From positions 208,985,190 through 209,049,189 of the forward strand of contig NC_081409.1 in NCBI RefSeq assembly GCF_030272615.1: a DNA stretch of 64,000 bases, written 5' to 3'. Shown here piece by piece: positions 11,640 to 22,500 of this stretch (its first letter is position 1; the number at the start of each line of letters is the position of its first letter). A program made the position numbers and the translations under genes. The DNA comes from Cryptomeria japonica. Lineage: Eukaryota > Streptophyta > Pinopsida > Cupressales > Cupressaceae. The notes beneath the pieces are model-generated. The model was not told where the DNA came from. It searched no databases and worked only from the letters and a program-made list of their open reading frames with translations.

Positions 11640-12523
11640 AATATTGCTCTGTTTTTTTTTTTTTTTGTATTTTTCATAATCTTGCAAATGACTTTGGGAC
11701 ATCTGTCCCAAATATACTCTGTTGGTTTTCATAACTGATTCGGAGGAGGTCGAGTTTTCAGGGAGACCTCCTCTGTTCTAAATACGGATATAAATTAGAT
11801 TAAGCAAGATATAGAAGGGGTTAGATTTTTTTGGGTTTTGACTTAGTTTTCTGGTTTTTAGAAGTGTTGTTTTGTTGAAGGAAGTCATCAAACTTTGAAA
11901 ACCTGAAATTGGAAAGGATTTATACATGTATGGTTGTGTCTTTGTCACATTATATATATATATATATATATATATAGAAGATCATATTTTTATTGGGAGA
12001 AGGAAAACCTTTGAGTTTTGAATCTGTGTAGTGATATTTCTTTGTATATATTAATCTAATCAAATGACAGTGGTCGCCTTTTCGATGGAGAATATTGTTA
12101 TTGTTTTGGGACTCCATCCTGTGTGATTTTAAAAGATATGTGCTTGAAAAGAGATTTTATTTCTCTTATCTGTTTTATGAATTGTCGAACTGGTGTTCTA
12201 AACTTTGTTTCGATCACTTCCATTTCTCATGTTGAAGCATTTTGAAGAATAATTTTTCTCTGAAATATGTGTAAATCATTAGCCTCTCATCTAAGAATGA
12301 AGTAGGTAGCCTTACGTGCTTTCAGGTTAAAAGCATACCAATTTAATTTAATTAGATTATTCCCTAAATAACTAATGGAGGGAGATGTAACTATCAAAAA
12401 TTCAGAGGGAAGTGGTATATGTTACACTTACCCAACTGTTTAGCTGAACTTTTGTCTTTTAAAGAAGGCATCAGAGTTTGAAACCATTTAATTTGAAGAA
12501 AGGCAAAAATCCGTTCACTAACA
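11640..12523. other. Trailer of the 5.17-kb insert
   Basis: No gene is visible. It has a T run near 11650-11665, a TA microsatellite at about 11951-11976, and AT-rich sequence ending in TAACA. GGAGGGAGATG at about 12376 resembles a polypurine tract, but the sequence after it does not match the left end of the insert, so an LTR is not supported. Confidence 0.5.
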
Positions 12524-12528
12524 CTTTT

Positions 12529-13740
12529 AAAGGATTCAAGGTATACCAAATGGATGTAAAATCTACATTTCTAAATGGAATACTTGAAGAGGAGGTATAT
12601 ATAGAGCAACCAGATGGGTTTTCCCTATCAGAAGACAGTGACATGGTGTGTAGGCTACATAAAGCCTTGTATGGATTGAAGCAGGCACCTAGAGCATGGT
12701 ATGAACGCTTGCACTTCAATCTTGTGAAGATTGAATTTGAAAGAACAAGTGAAGATAGCAATATCTACCTAAAATTAGAAAGAGATTAGATTTTGATCTG
12801 TGAAGTATTTGTTGATGACATAATCTTTGGTGGAGATGACAAGATGAGTCATGACTTTGCAGATGAGATGAAAAAGGAGTTTGAGATGTCACTCATAGGG
12901 GAGATTAAGTTCTTTATTGGACTGTAGATTCAACAAATGAAAGATGGAATCTTTATTACTTAGTCCAAGTATGTCAAAGAGGTGTTGAAGACCTTTTGCA
13001 TGGAAGACAGTAAACCGGTTGGTACACCAATGGTGACTGGTTGTAAACTATCAAAAGAAAAATGACCCAGCATTAGTAAATGAGAAGGAATACTGATCAA
13101 TGATTGGTAAGTTGCATTATGTAGTGCATAGCAGACCAGACATTGCACATGCAGTGGGTATTACTGCTCAGTTTTAGAAAAGCCCAAGAGAATCTCACCT
13201 GGTAGCAATCAAGTAGATTCTTATATATCTGAAGGGAACTATTGACTATGGATTATGGTATCCATCCAATAATGATTTCAACCTAAAAGTGTTCATAGAT
13301 GCTGATTGGGATGGTAATGTAGATGACCGGAAGAGCACAACTGGTGGTGCATTCTTTCTCAGTGGTAGACTGGTCTCATGGATGCGTAAAAAGCAGAGTT
13401 GTATCTCTCAGTCTACAGCAGAAGCAGAGTATGTTGTAGCTTTTATGAACTGTACCCAGGCTATTTGGATGAAGCATGTATTGAATGGTTTCAAAGTTCC
13501 TGTATCTAAACTGGTAAGTATATTCTGTGACAATACAAGTGCAATTAACATTTCCAAGAATCCAGTTTTACATGCTAGAACCAAGCACTTTGAACTCAAG
13601 TATCATTTATTGAGGGAAAAGGTTTAGAACAAAGAGGTGGTATTGGAACATGTTTCCAATAAGGAGCAGTTAGTAGACATATGCACCAAGCCTCTATCGA
13701 AGGCTACTTTTACCTATCTGAGAGGTGAATTGGGGGTGCT
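12529..13740 (+). pseudogene. Reverse transcriptase (C-terminal part) and RNase H of element A
   Basis: The frame resumes with [16 protein letters not shown], where the first catalytic aspartate is in QMDV, then [17 protein letters not shown], then FVDDIIFGG near 12808 with the YVDD-type catalytic pair intact. Stops near 12787 and later, and a frame change near 13060, break it. RNase H follows: IDADWDGNVDDRKSTTGG near 13292, STAEAEYVV near 13420, FCDNTSAINISKNPVLHART near 13520 and the conserved HFELKYHLLRE end. The copia order integrase then reverse transcriptase then RNase H is kept. Confidence 0.9.
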
Positions 13741-13962
13741 GCCCCTTCAAGAGGTAATCTAAAGGTTTGTGCTCCACATCAGTCAGATATTACTTTTCTA
13801 TATATTTTCAGGATTGATATGTTGAAGGATGCTACTCCTCAGGGGGAGCAACATAGTGGAATAGGGAAGCTTGTGCCTCCACTTTGGCATTGTTGTCAAA
13901 GGGGGAGAAGATGTGAAGCAGAGAAGATGGGATGCAAACATCTTTGTATATTGCCATCAATG

Positions 13963-13976
13963 CCAAAGGGGGAGAT
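13963..13976 (+). other. Polypurine tract of element A
   Basis: CAAAGGGGGAGAT lies directly before the 3' LTR and would prime plus-strand DNA synthesis. Two further purine blocks, GGGGGAGCAA near 13850 and CAAAGGGGGAGAAG near 13898, stand just upstream; repeated tracts of this sort are a Sirevirus trait. Confidence 0.8.
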
Positions 13977-15458
13977 TATTGGCATATGAACAGAGTATGT
14001 TGACATGATGATATTGTGTTGTCATTGATGTCAATATGCTAAAAAGTGAATTGGTAAATTGATGCCAAACAACTGACAAGGTGAACCGGTATACTGTCGA
14101 CAACTGGTATATGTGAAATAGTGAAGTGACATGTTTATTCAAGTGAACCGGTATATTGAAAGGGGAACCGACATATGGAATGTTTTTTAATCAAGGCTTA
14201 AATATGGTATGACTACCAATTGGTAGTCTCAGCTTCAGGGTTTCCGGTTGAAGTATTTCGAGCCGGTGTGATTCAACCGATGGCATTGTGTGATGAGTTA
14301 GCATTGTAATGGAGATCAGATCGTGCTACCACGTTAGCCTCATGCACGTGAAGGATCTTGCATGAAGGAGATTGATCCTATCTACCTCGGGAATGTGCGA
14401 AGTCTCTGCAAATGGTGGAGAACGTGTGATGGGTTATCACCTCCAAGAAGCGGTGAAGAACGAACGATGGAGAATGTCTTGAGATTTGTTCAAGACCATT
14501 GTATTCAAATGCAAAGTGTTTAATGGCTAGGATTGAACCAACTAAACTTATCAACCTAAGTGTTTAGGGTTTATGTTACCGACCTATCTGTTTCCTATAA
14601 GGTCAATGTTGTGTTTCATGTTGAAGTTGTTGGCAAATGTTGTGTGTGTATCTATGTGCAGAGATACATGATTCTTGCCAAACCAGTTGAGAGGATTGAT
14701 ACCTGCATAGTGTGTGTGTAGAAGGAAGGAACTAAAGCGGATCTGCATTGGCATTGAGTGCTATTACCAGATCATTGTGATACCTATTGATCTCTAACCA
14801 CTTTAACAGTTGGAAAATCCCTTAACAGGGTAGCTTTAACCAGCTTGTTGTAAATCCTTTAACAGGGTGACTCAAAGCCATTGAGTTCATAAAATCCTCT
14901 AACAAGGTAACCTCTAACAGGGTTTAACCCTTAACCGGGTATTCTAGCCATCCCTTAACCGGGTGATCCCTAACAAGATTGGTTCCTAATAGAACCTGAT
15001 GTAACAGTCTTTAACAGGACCTGGCTCCTACTAGAGCAAACTTCTAAAGAGTTCAAAAACAACTTGTGGGTATTCATCCCCACCGTGGTTTTTCCCAGTT
15101 GGGTTTCCACATGAAAAAATATGTGTGTCATGTGTGATGCCTCTTTCATGTGATGTTTTGTTATTTCTTGTTCAGTGGTAAATCATTGTATCTCTGATGA
15201 TAGATTATTTGTTTATGCATAAGGACAAAGTGGAAATGAGGGAGTAGGTTGTATGGAAAGCTAAGAAGATTGACCGGTTCATGTCTTTCATAGTTGCACT
15301 GTGTTTAATCGGTAGTAATCTGGTTCGGACCGGCATTAGGGATTGCCAGTAGTTTACAACTGCAATCAAACTAGTTCAGGAAAAGTTTTTGTACCTGTAC
15401 TGATTCACCCCCCCTCTCAGTACCAGTTTGGTACTCACTGTTCATCATTGTGTTATCA
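13977..15458 (+). repeat. 3' LTR of copia element A
   Basis: It is 1482 bp against 1490 for the 5' copy. Differences are spread over its length and are mostly transitions (for example GTGAACCGG against GTGAATTGG near the start). The plant telomere-like TTTAGGG is doubled in the 5' copy (near 3530) but single here. Confidence 0.92.
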
Positions 15459-15463
15459 GTAAG

Positions 15464-17335
15464 GAGTGAGGCTTCAGTTTGGAAAGGGATCCTAACCCCC
15501 CACACACAAGTGGTGGTCACACATTGTCTTTTTACAGATGACACGATCCTATTTGGGGAAGCTTCAGTCAAAGAAGCTAAGGAAATCAAAAGAGTGTTGC
15601 AAACTTACACAGAAGTTTCTGGCCAAAAAGTAAGTGAAGTGAAGTCTAACGTCTTCCTTTTTCATTGCTCTCCTTTAATTTCAAACAAGTTGGTTAACAC
15701 CCTAGGTTATAAACTTGCAAAGTTACCTTGTAACTATCTAGGTATCCCTATGTTCTTTGGGGTGAATAGGGGTCTACATTGGGAATCAATCCTCTCTTCC
15801 AGAAAAAATAAAATGGATTCTTGGAAAAACAACTGGTTCTCATTAGCTGACAAAATCTTATTGATTAAATCTATTTTGACTTCCATCCCCAACTACATTA
15901 TGCTTGTCCTTCCCATACCAACAAAGATCAAAGATGAACTTGAATCCCACCTTAAGAACTTTCTTTGGAAGGGGAATAGAGATCCAAAAAACAAAATTCA
16001 TCTTTTGGCTTGGAAAAAGCTTTGTTTTCCCAAAATTTATGGGGGTGAGGGCATTCCAAATTTTGAAGATAGAAACACCACCTTGGGTACAAATTTGGTA
16101 CGAAAATTATACAAGGACACATCCTCGATCTGGCTACAATTATCAAAGTCAAATATCTAGATTCCAATGAACCCGAGATAATCTTTACATTGTTAGACCC
16201 TCCCAATGGTTCCAAGATGTGGAATTTCCTAATTAAATGTAGAACAAATCCGCTTCCCAAACTATCCTGGATCTTACATGATGGCAAATCAGCAAGATTC
16301 TGGGAAGATTCAAGGAACAACTATCTGCCACTGGACAATATTGGAGGATTAGAAGATATAAATGCCATCATGCAAGCATATTGGGGGTTTCTTGTTAGTG
16401 ATTATTTCAATATCACCACCTCAAATGGAAAATATCATGCCAAACGGAAGGATTTTGATCACCTACATGTTCCTCTTCAACAGATAAGAAGACTAGATAC
16501 AAAACTTTAAAGAAAAGAGTGTTTTATTACAAAGACGCAAAAGACAAGATCATTTGGACTCCCTCCAAATCAGGAGCATACATAGTCAAGGAGGGGTTCA
16601 AAGAGTTATCCATTCAGGAACCTATACATGCATCAAGGAAATACTCCTTTTGTTGGAAGGATTGTGGATTACAAAAGGCAGGTGCATTCACATGGCTAGC
16701 CCTCAAAGGGAGAATTTTGACTAGTGAAAGGTTAGCCCTTCTTAGAATTACTCAGCCTTTCCTATGCATAATGTGTAACCAACACTTGGAAACAATAGAC
16801 CACCTATTGTTAGAATGTCAGGTAGCTCAAGAATGTTGGTTTTGGTTACTTTAGAAACTAGAGTGGTCATCTCCCTTACAATCTTCCATTTATGAGGTCT
16901 TTGAAGCTTGGCCTAGAAATTATAAAGAATCCTTTTTTGCAGTCATTTGGGAAGTGGCTCCAGTAATGCTTATATAGAACATTTGGTGGGAAAGAAATAG
17001 AGGCATTTTTAGAAAAGAACATAATAAGATTGATGTCATCATGAACATAATAGAGGTATCTATCTCGGAGTCAGTGAATGCTTATACATCAAGGATTAAA
17101 AAAATAAATTCATCCTTTTCATCATGGGATGACAACATTCTAAAAAGTGGAAACAAATTAGGCTTCCATTCAAGGAAAGCTTAATGTGTAAAGGAAAAAA
17201 CAGAGTTGACATAAAGGAAATAAGATGGAAGCTTCCAAATTAAAAACTACCAAATAAATATAAAAAATTATTACTAATGTATAATGGAAATTGGGGCAAT
17301 GTTAAATATATTTTTGATTGATCTTTAATCAACAT

Positions 17336-17390
<55 letters not shown>
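15464..17390 (+). pseudogene. LINE ORF2, 3' part: rest of reverse transcriptase, zinc-binding domain and TA tail
   Basis: This continues the LINE after the copia insertion. The catalytic FTDD is at 15531-15542 (HCLFTDDTILFGEAS), followed by the L1 thumb region (LPCNYLGIPM near 15730, SLADKILLIKSILTSIPNY near 15842, LKNFLWKG near 15953). The C-terminal zf-RVT domain lies at 16519-16854 (SFCWKDCGLQKAGAFTWLAL, then CIMCNQHLETIDHLLLEC). Stops near 16158, 16508 and 16852 show decay. The element seems to end in a TA microsatellite at about 17338-17390 rather than a poly-A tail. Confidence 0.9.
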
Positions 17391-17392
<2 letters not shown>

Positions 17393-17532
17393 AAAAAACT
17401 TAATTTAAACATTTTATCTTAAACTTTTTACATATTTTTTTACTTATTTGAAATATAAAATCTATTAACAATTAATCTATCTAAATTATAATAAAAAATC
17501 TATCAAAATTAATCTTTCATCTCCTTGAACTC

Positions 17533-17611
17533 TCATTCATCTTGATGATGGATCATAGAGTGTGATCTGAAATATTGATGACTAAAAAAGCTTGCACACA
17601 ATCAAATCTAG
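17533..17611. mobile_element. MITE arm, fold-back family
   Basis: It matches 193-267 in motif order: TTGATGATGGATCATAGAG, TGATCTGAAAT, TTGATG, an A run and CACACAATC. The mirrored left arm is not clear, so this is a half copy. Confidence 0.5.
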
Positions 17612-18483
17612 AAACCTCATACACTATTGTCATGGATTGTGAAAATCTAATAGAATTAATACAAAATCTAATTTAAAATATAAAATATAAAATATTCAAT
17701 TTAACTTGTAATGTAGAGTTAGATATTAAATATTATCAATAATTTTAATTTAAAATGTAAAAAAAAAAATTGAGAAAAAAGCAATCTCACATTTTTTTAC
17801 ATGTTTTGTTTACTTATTTGAAATACAAAATCTAATTTATGTTAGTTAATACAAAATATAAAATATCCAATTTATCACTAATTTTAATTTAAAATGTAAA
17901 AAAAAATTATTTCTAACATTTCATTTTAATTATTTTTAACCTTTTTTTTACTTATTCAAAATACAAAATCTAATTTAAAATATTAAATATCTGATTTTAT
18001 TTAGAATGTAGAGTTAGATATAAAATAAATTTAATTTAAAATCTAAAACAATAAAAATCCTTATGTCTAATATAAAGTGTAGAATTCAAGATTTAATGTG
18101 AAACATAAATGAAATAATATTTGTATCATATTTTTATGTTTAATGATTATTCTAAGAAAAATGACATAATATGCCGAATAAATACAATTTTAAATATGAA
18201 TTACAATTTTTTGTGAAAATAAAAAAATGTAAGAATTAAAAATAAGTAAAATATAATATAATGAAAATTGTATAAATTTCATTGCAATATAAATTATGTA
18301 GAAAATAAAATATAATTGAATATATAGAATTATATATGAAATATGTAGTCAATATAAAAATTACAATTTTTTAATGAAAATAAAACATGCAAAAATTAAA
18401 AATAAGTAGAATATAATACAATGAGGTCAATATAAAGATATTGATTACATTTTTTACATTCACATTTTATTAATATTTCAATA

Positions 18484-18620
18484 TATATATATATATATTA
18501 ATTTATTCAAGGGGTAAACGCTTTTGATCTGGAGCTATGAATCAGTGAGGCCACAAACGGGGGACCTTATGAGCACAAAGGACCAACGAAGTGTTTTAAC
18601 CGCGACACTACATGTCCGAA
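18484..18620 (-). mobile_element. Possible SINE-like insertion
   Basis: A GC-richer island of about 110 bp ends, on the minus strand, in a TA-rich tail. That layout, a compact head plus an AT tail, suggests a tRNA-derived SINE read on the minus strand. The A and B boxes are not convincing, and no second copy lies in the window. Confidence 0.22.
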
Positions 18621-19465
18621 GACTATTAATATTTCAATATTAGAGCTACAATATAATCTAATTATTTTGATTTGTCTTTAAATATTACAATTATTAGAGC
18701 TACAAAGTTATTAACAATAGCTAGCTTAAATGAAGCTTGCCAAACAACATACCTAAAATTGCAATTGATGCATGGACATGTTGGTGCAAGGTCACCACCA
18801 AACACAATACAAAGGAATTAATCAAATTAGTCCTACTTTTCTAACCACGTTGTTATACAAAGGTGGTATTCCGTTGTAAACATACAACAGAGTTTGTGGA
18901 GACCTCAATCACTAACATTGTGGATGATCATATGCTTGAATAAAGCACAAAAGGGTCGCCTACAAACAGACTTATTTTCAATTATAGTGAAGTATTTGTT
19001 CGACATCTTAAAACAAAAAAAGAAAAAAAAAGATTTTAAAGGATAGGACAAAGAATGAATAAGTCTACACGGTCCTCAATTGTGTAAGGTGTATTAAAGA
19101 TATCTCAACGACCAACAACAACTGTATTATATGTAATCGATCTCTTAATCATTTTCATGTACTATAAAAAACATTTTAGCACAACTTGCCGATTCAAACT
19201 AAGTTCCATTTCATTCATATCCAGTTATCTTCATATTTCAAATTCAATTCATGGAAGTACTAAAAAATAACTAAATGATATTTAAAAGACCTATAGGCAC
19301 AGCTGTCCATAAGGATATACTCTCAACACTGGAATATGTCTCCCAAGCCGGACTACAAAACAAGACAATAATTCCCATTTGTAATTATTATTACTTAGTT
19401 TTGTAAAGCAGAATGGAATATCCCCCTCTAGGCTGTCTTCAAAAGAAGACAAAGCCACTCCAGTC

Positions 19466-19539
19466 TATAAAATTAATAGTAGCAGTAGAGCTAGTAACCA
19501 AAACCACATTACTCTACAAGCTCTATTAGAGTTTTTCTC
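19466..19539 (+). promoter_or_regulatory. TATA box and 5' leader of the P450 gene
   Basis: CTATAAAATTA gives a good TATA box at 19466-19471, 74 bases before the ATG. Transcription would begin about 30 bases further on, leaving a leader of roughly 40-45 bases. The context of the ATG (CTCATGGATG) is acceptable for a plant start, and the hydrophobic N-terminus supports this ATG. Confidence 0.6.
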
Positions 19540-22500
19540 ATGGATGCAATGTGGGCAGTGGGATTTGGATTGGGTTTTCTCCCACTGGTCATATGGGTGC
19601 TGAGATCCTTCAATGAGTGGAGATACTGTTACCCATATCTAACCTTCAAAAGTGGCAGAAAGCTTCCTCCTGGTCATTTGGGTTGGCCTATCATTGGAGA
19701 GTGGCTGGACTTTTTATGGTGTTTCAAGTTCACAAAGAGGCCTGATGATTTCATATGGAAGAGAATTGCTAAGTAATTTGTAAATCTCTCTTTTTCTTTA
19801 TGCTTGAAATTTAATAAAATATGTTTGGGCTAGGGCACAGGGCACACAAATATAGGTTTTCAGTTTATTTGCTTTGCAATGGTATACACAAAATCACAGG
19901 GAGAACTGACATATGTATGTAACATTGCATTCCAGATATGGAGACACTGGGGTTTACAGGACCCATTTATTTGGGTCACCTACTATCATAACATGTTCTC
20001 CAGAGGCCAACAAATTTATGACAGGAGGAGGAACAGAGAGTGGCAGTTTAACTGCTGGCTGGCCTTCTCCTCAGGTGATAGGGGCTAATTCAATTGGCAT
20101 GGTGGAAGGTCCCCAGCATAAACGTATTAGGCGTTATCTGATGGAAGCCATCAACAGTCCAGAGTCATTAAAGAGGATGTTCATAACCTTACAGCCCTCA
20201 ATAAGAGAAGCCCTTAAAAATTGGGCTCTCAAGGGTACAATCACTGCTTTTGATGAAGTCAATGAGGTATAAGCATATATCCTTGACCCAAATTCATGAG
20301 ATAATTAAGATACCTCACTATAAGCTTTCTAACCTAAAGATGTTATGGTCCTTTGTAGGTGCAATTTAGTAATATATGTAGATTGCTGTTCAGTTTTCAA
20401 AGTGCTCCAATGTTAAAAGAGATGCGAAGGATTTACACAGGACTTGTAGCTGGACTTAGAGCTCAGCCCATTAACTTCCCAGGCACTGCATTCCACTCTG
20501 CTCTCAAGGTATGATTTCTTCTCCCACTTCAGTTTTCGAAATCAAAGTTTTAGTATATTAATTAATTTATTTTTTAATTTTGAGAGTTATATAGTCAATT
20601 CATGAAGTTTCTACAGGTCATATTGAATTTAATATGTTTTTTTTTGGATTAGCTCAAATTCATGAGAGGTAAAAAAGATATACACAATCAAAATCCAGAA
20701 GCTCAAATCACGCTCTACATGAACTATAGAAATCTAATAAATACAAACAAAATGATGTCACCAACCACTCCAACCACTCCAACCACTCCGTTTAATTTTA
20801 TCATAAGTTTATACTGTCCAACCAACAAAATGTATTTCAACCATCTATAATGCTTCATCATTAATAAATATTATTATGTTTTCCATCTCTATTTGTATGA
20901 AAGTCCTATTATTATTATGTACCTATCAACTGTAAATATTCTAATCGGCAAACAAAATGATGCCACCAACCACTCGACTTAATCTTACCTTTAGTTTATA
21001 GCATCCAACCAACAAAATACACGACCTCCAAAAATGTTTCATCATTAACAAATATTATTAAAATTTGAAAGCATTGATGAAGTCCTTTTTTGTTCTTGTA
21101 TGAATGTTGGCTAGTTTTGTAATCTTATTCTGAAGTATTGAATGTGTACAGAGTAGAAAGAAATTGTCAGCAATGATGTTATCTGAAATGCATGATAGAA
21201 GGGCAAATAAGAGCAGCATTAAAGAGGACTTCCTTCAAAATTTGATGGACTCAGTGGATTCCAATGGAATGGAGAAAAGTTGAGTGATGAGGAAATTTTT
21301 GATAATGTGGTGTCACTTATCTTGGCTGGTTATGCATCTACATCTCTTTCAATCACTTGGGTCCTTTATTACTTGGCAAAAAATCCTTCTGTTCTCTATA
21401 AATTAAGGGTGAGATACAAACATTGTTTAATAGTTTTTTTTTTTTAAATTATTTTGTTTATTAAATGTAAGAAATTTTCAGTTGATGATAAATTGTCTTG
21501 ATATCTTTTAGATTTAATTGTGTGATAAATCTTTTCATCAACGTTTCAAATCATGTTCCGTGATCTATTATCAGGATGAAAAAGCTTGAAAAGAGAAAAT
21601 GGATCATATAACATGATGTGAAAACGTTGATGAAAAAATTGATCTAGTGTATACCATTTTTTTTACAAAATATTTTTATTTTTACTTCAGGAAGAAAATA
21701 GATTGATCAGAGAGAAGAAAGGAAAAGATGAACGCCTAACCTATGAAGATACAAAAAACATGACTTATACTTCAAAGGTTGTATTGAAAAACATATTTTT
21801 TAAACATTTTATGAGTTACCTTCAAGTATTCTTTCTTGAGTGAGGATGCTTAGTGCCTCCAATGGGTATGATCAAAATGACTTGGCTTAGTATTCATATA
21901 TTGGTGCAGGTGATTGAGGAAATAGTTAGGATTTCTCATGTATCATCTTTTGTATTTCGGAGTGTGGCAAAAGATACAGATTTCAATGGTAATAGTTCTA
22001 TTTTTTTATTTTTTTATATTATACATTTATGAATAATTATTTCCATATTTTAATACAAATAAAATAATAAATTGTGTTTGTTATCAGGTTACATATTTCC
22101 AAAGGGATGGAAGGTCATTATTTGGTTGCGAACTAATCATGTTGATCCTCGATATTTTGAGAACCCTTTAGAGTTCAAACCTGAAAGATGGGATGTAAGT
22201 ATAAGTATTTTCTTAAATATAAGCTATTTCTTTTTTGTCAAGGGGTTTTCATGATATTTGTTTAAAAGTCTTATTTTGCATGATGGAAATAAATACACTT
22301 CACTATAAATTATTTAGAACAAATAATTACATAATAAAGGTTTCAAAATAAGAGTTGGGATTAGAATTATCAATGTAAAATTAGAATTATAGAATTGTAA
22401 TAAATGAAACGTGATATTTAGTTTAAAATTTGGATGGAAGAAAACTGTAAAGCGGAAAAATTGAACCCTAGTTGCTCTCCCCTCTTCCAACTCCAAGGAG

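Larger units (their letters stand above)
7352..12523 (+). mobile_element. Unclassified 5.17-kb insert carrying a 1,103-codon frame
   Basis: This segment lies inside the reverse transcriptase of element A. It is flanked by CTTTT at 7347-7351 and 12524-12528, and removing it with one CTTTT restores the copia frame exactly. The ends are TGTTA and TAACA, the type seen in LTR elements and in some integrase-related DNA transposons. I could not find two LTRs, nor a terminal inverted repeat longer than five bases. Layout: 973 bp of leader with a cluster of GTTCA/TGAAC motifs, one long frame (8325-11633), then about 890 bp of AT-rich trailer. It has no reverse transcriptase, integrase or transposase motif that I recognise, so it is likely non-autonomous or of an unfamiliar class. 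Confidence 0.85.
2943..15458 (+). mobile_element. Ty1/copia element A, Sirevirus-like, complete but dead and itself interrupted
   Basis: This is a full LTR retrotransposon: two related LTRs of 1490 and 1482 bp, a primer-binding site matching plant initiator tRNA-Met, gag, protease, integrase, reverse transcriptase and RNase H in copia order (integrase before reverse transcriptase), and a polypurine tract. It is 12.5 kb long, but 5.18 kb of that is a later insert (7352-12523 plus TSD), so the element is about 7.3 kb. It sits inside a LINE with a GTAAG target duplication. Several purine tracts before the 3' LTR and a DSGC protease point to the Sirevirus/Maximus side of copia (family knowledge). 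Stops and frameshifts make it non-functional. The LTRs differ at many positions, mostly transitions, so it is much older than element C. Confidence 0.95.
17391..19465. other. AT-rich spacer upstream of the P450 gene
   Basis: No gene is visible. It has many short direct repeats of the type AAATACAAAATCTAATTTA between 17450 and 18420, a TA run at about 18482-18500, a MITE arm at 17533-17611 and a small GC-richer island at 18505-18620. Any distal promoter of the P450 would lie at the right end, but I see no distinctive motif. Confidence 0.55.

Noticed and set aside
12370-12523. Short 3' LTR of the unknown insert (after GGAGGGAGATG)
   Set aside because: TGTAACTATC and what follows do not match the left end TGTTACCTCG.
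17338-17390. TA microsatellite as an origin or regulatory element
   Set aside because: Simple repeat at the end of a LINE; nothing supports a special role.
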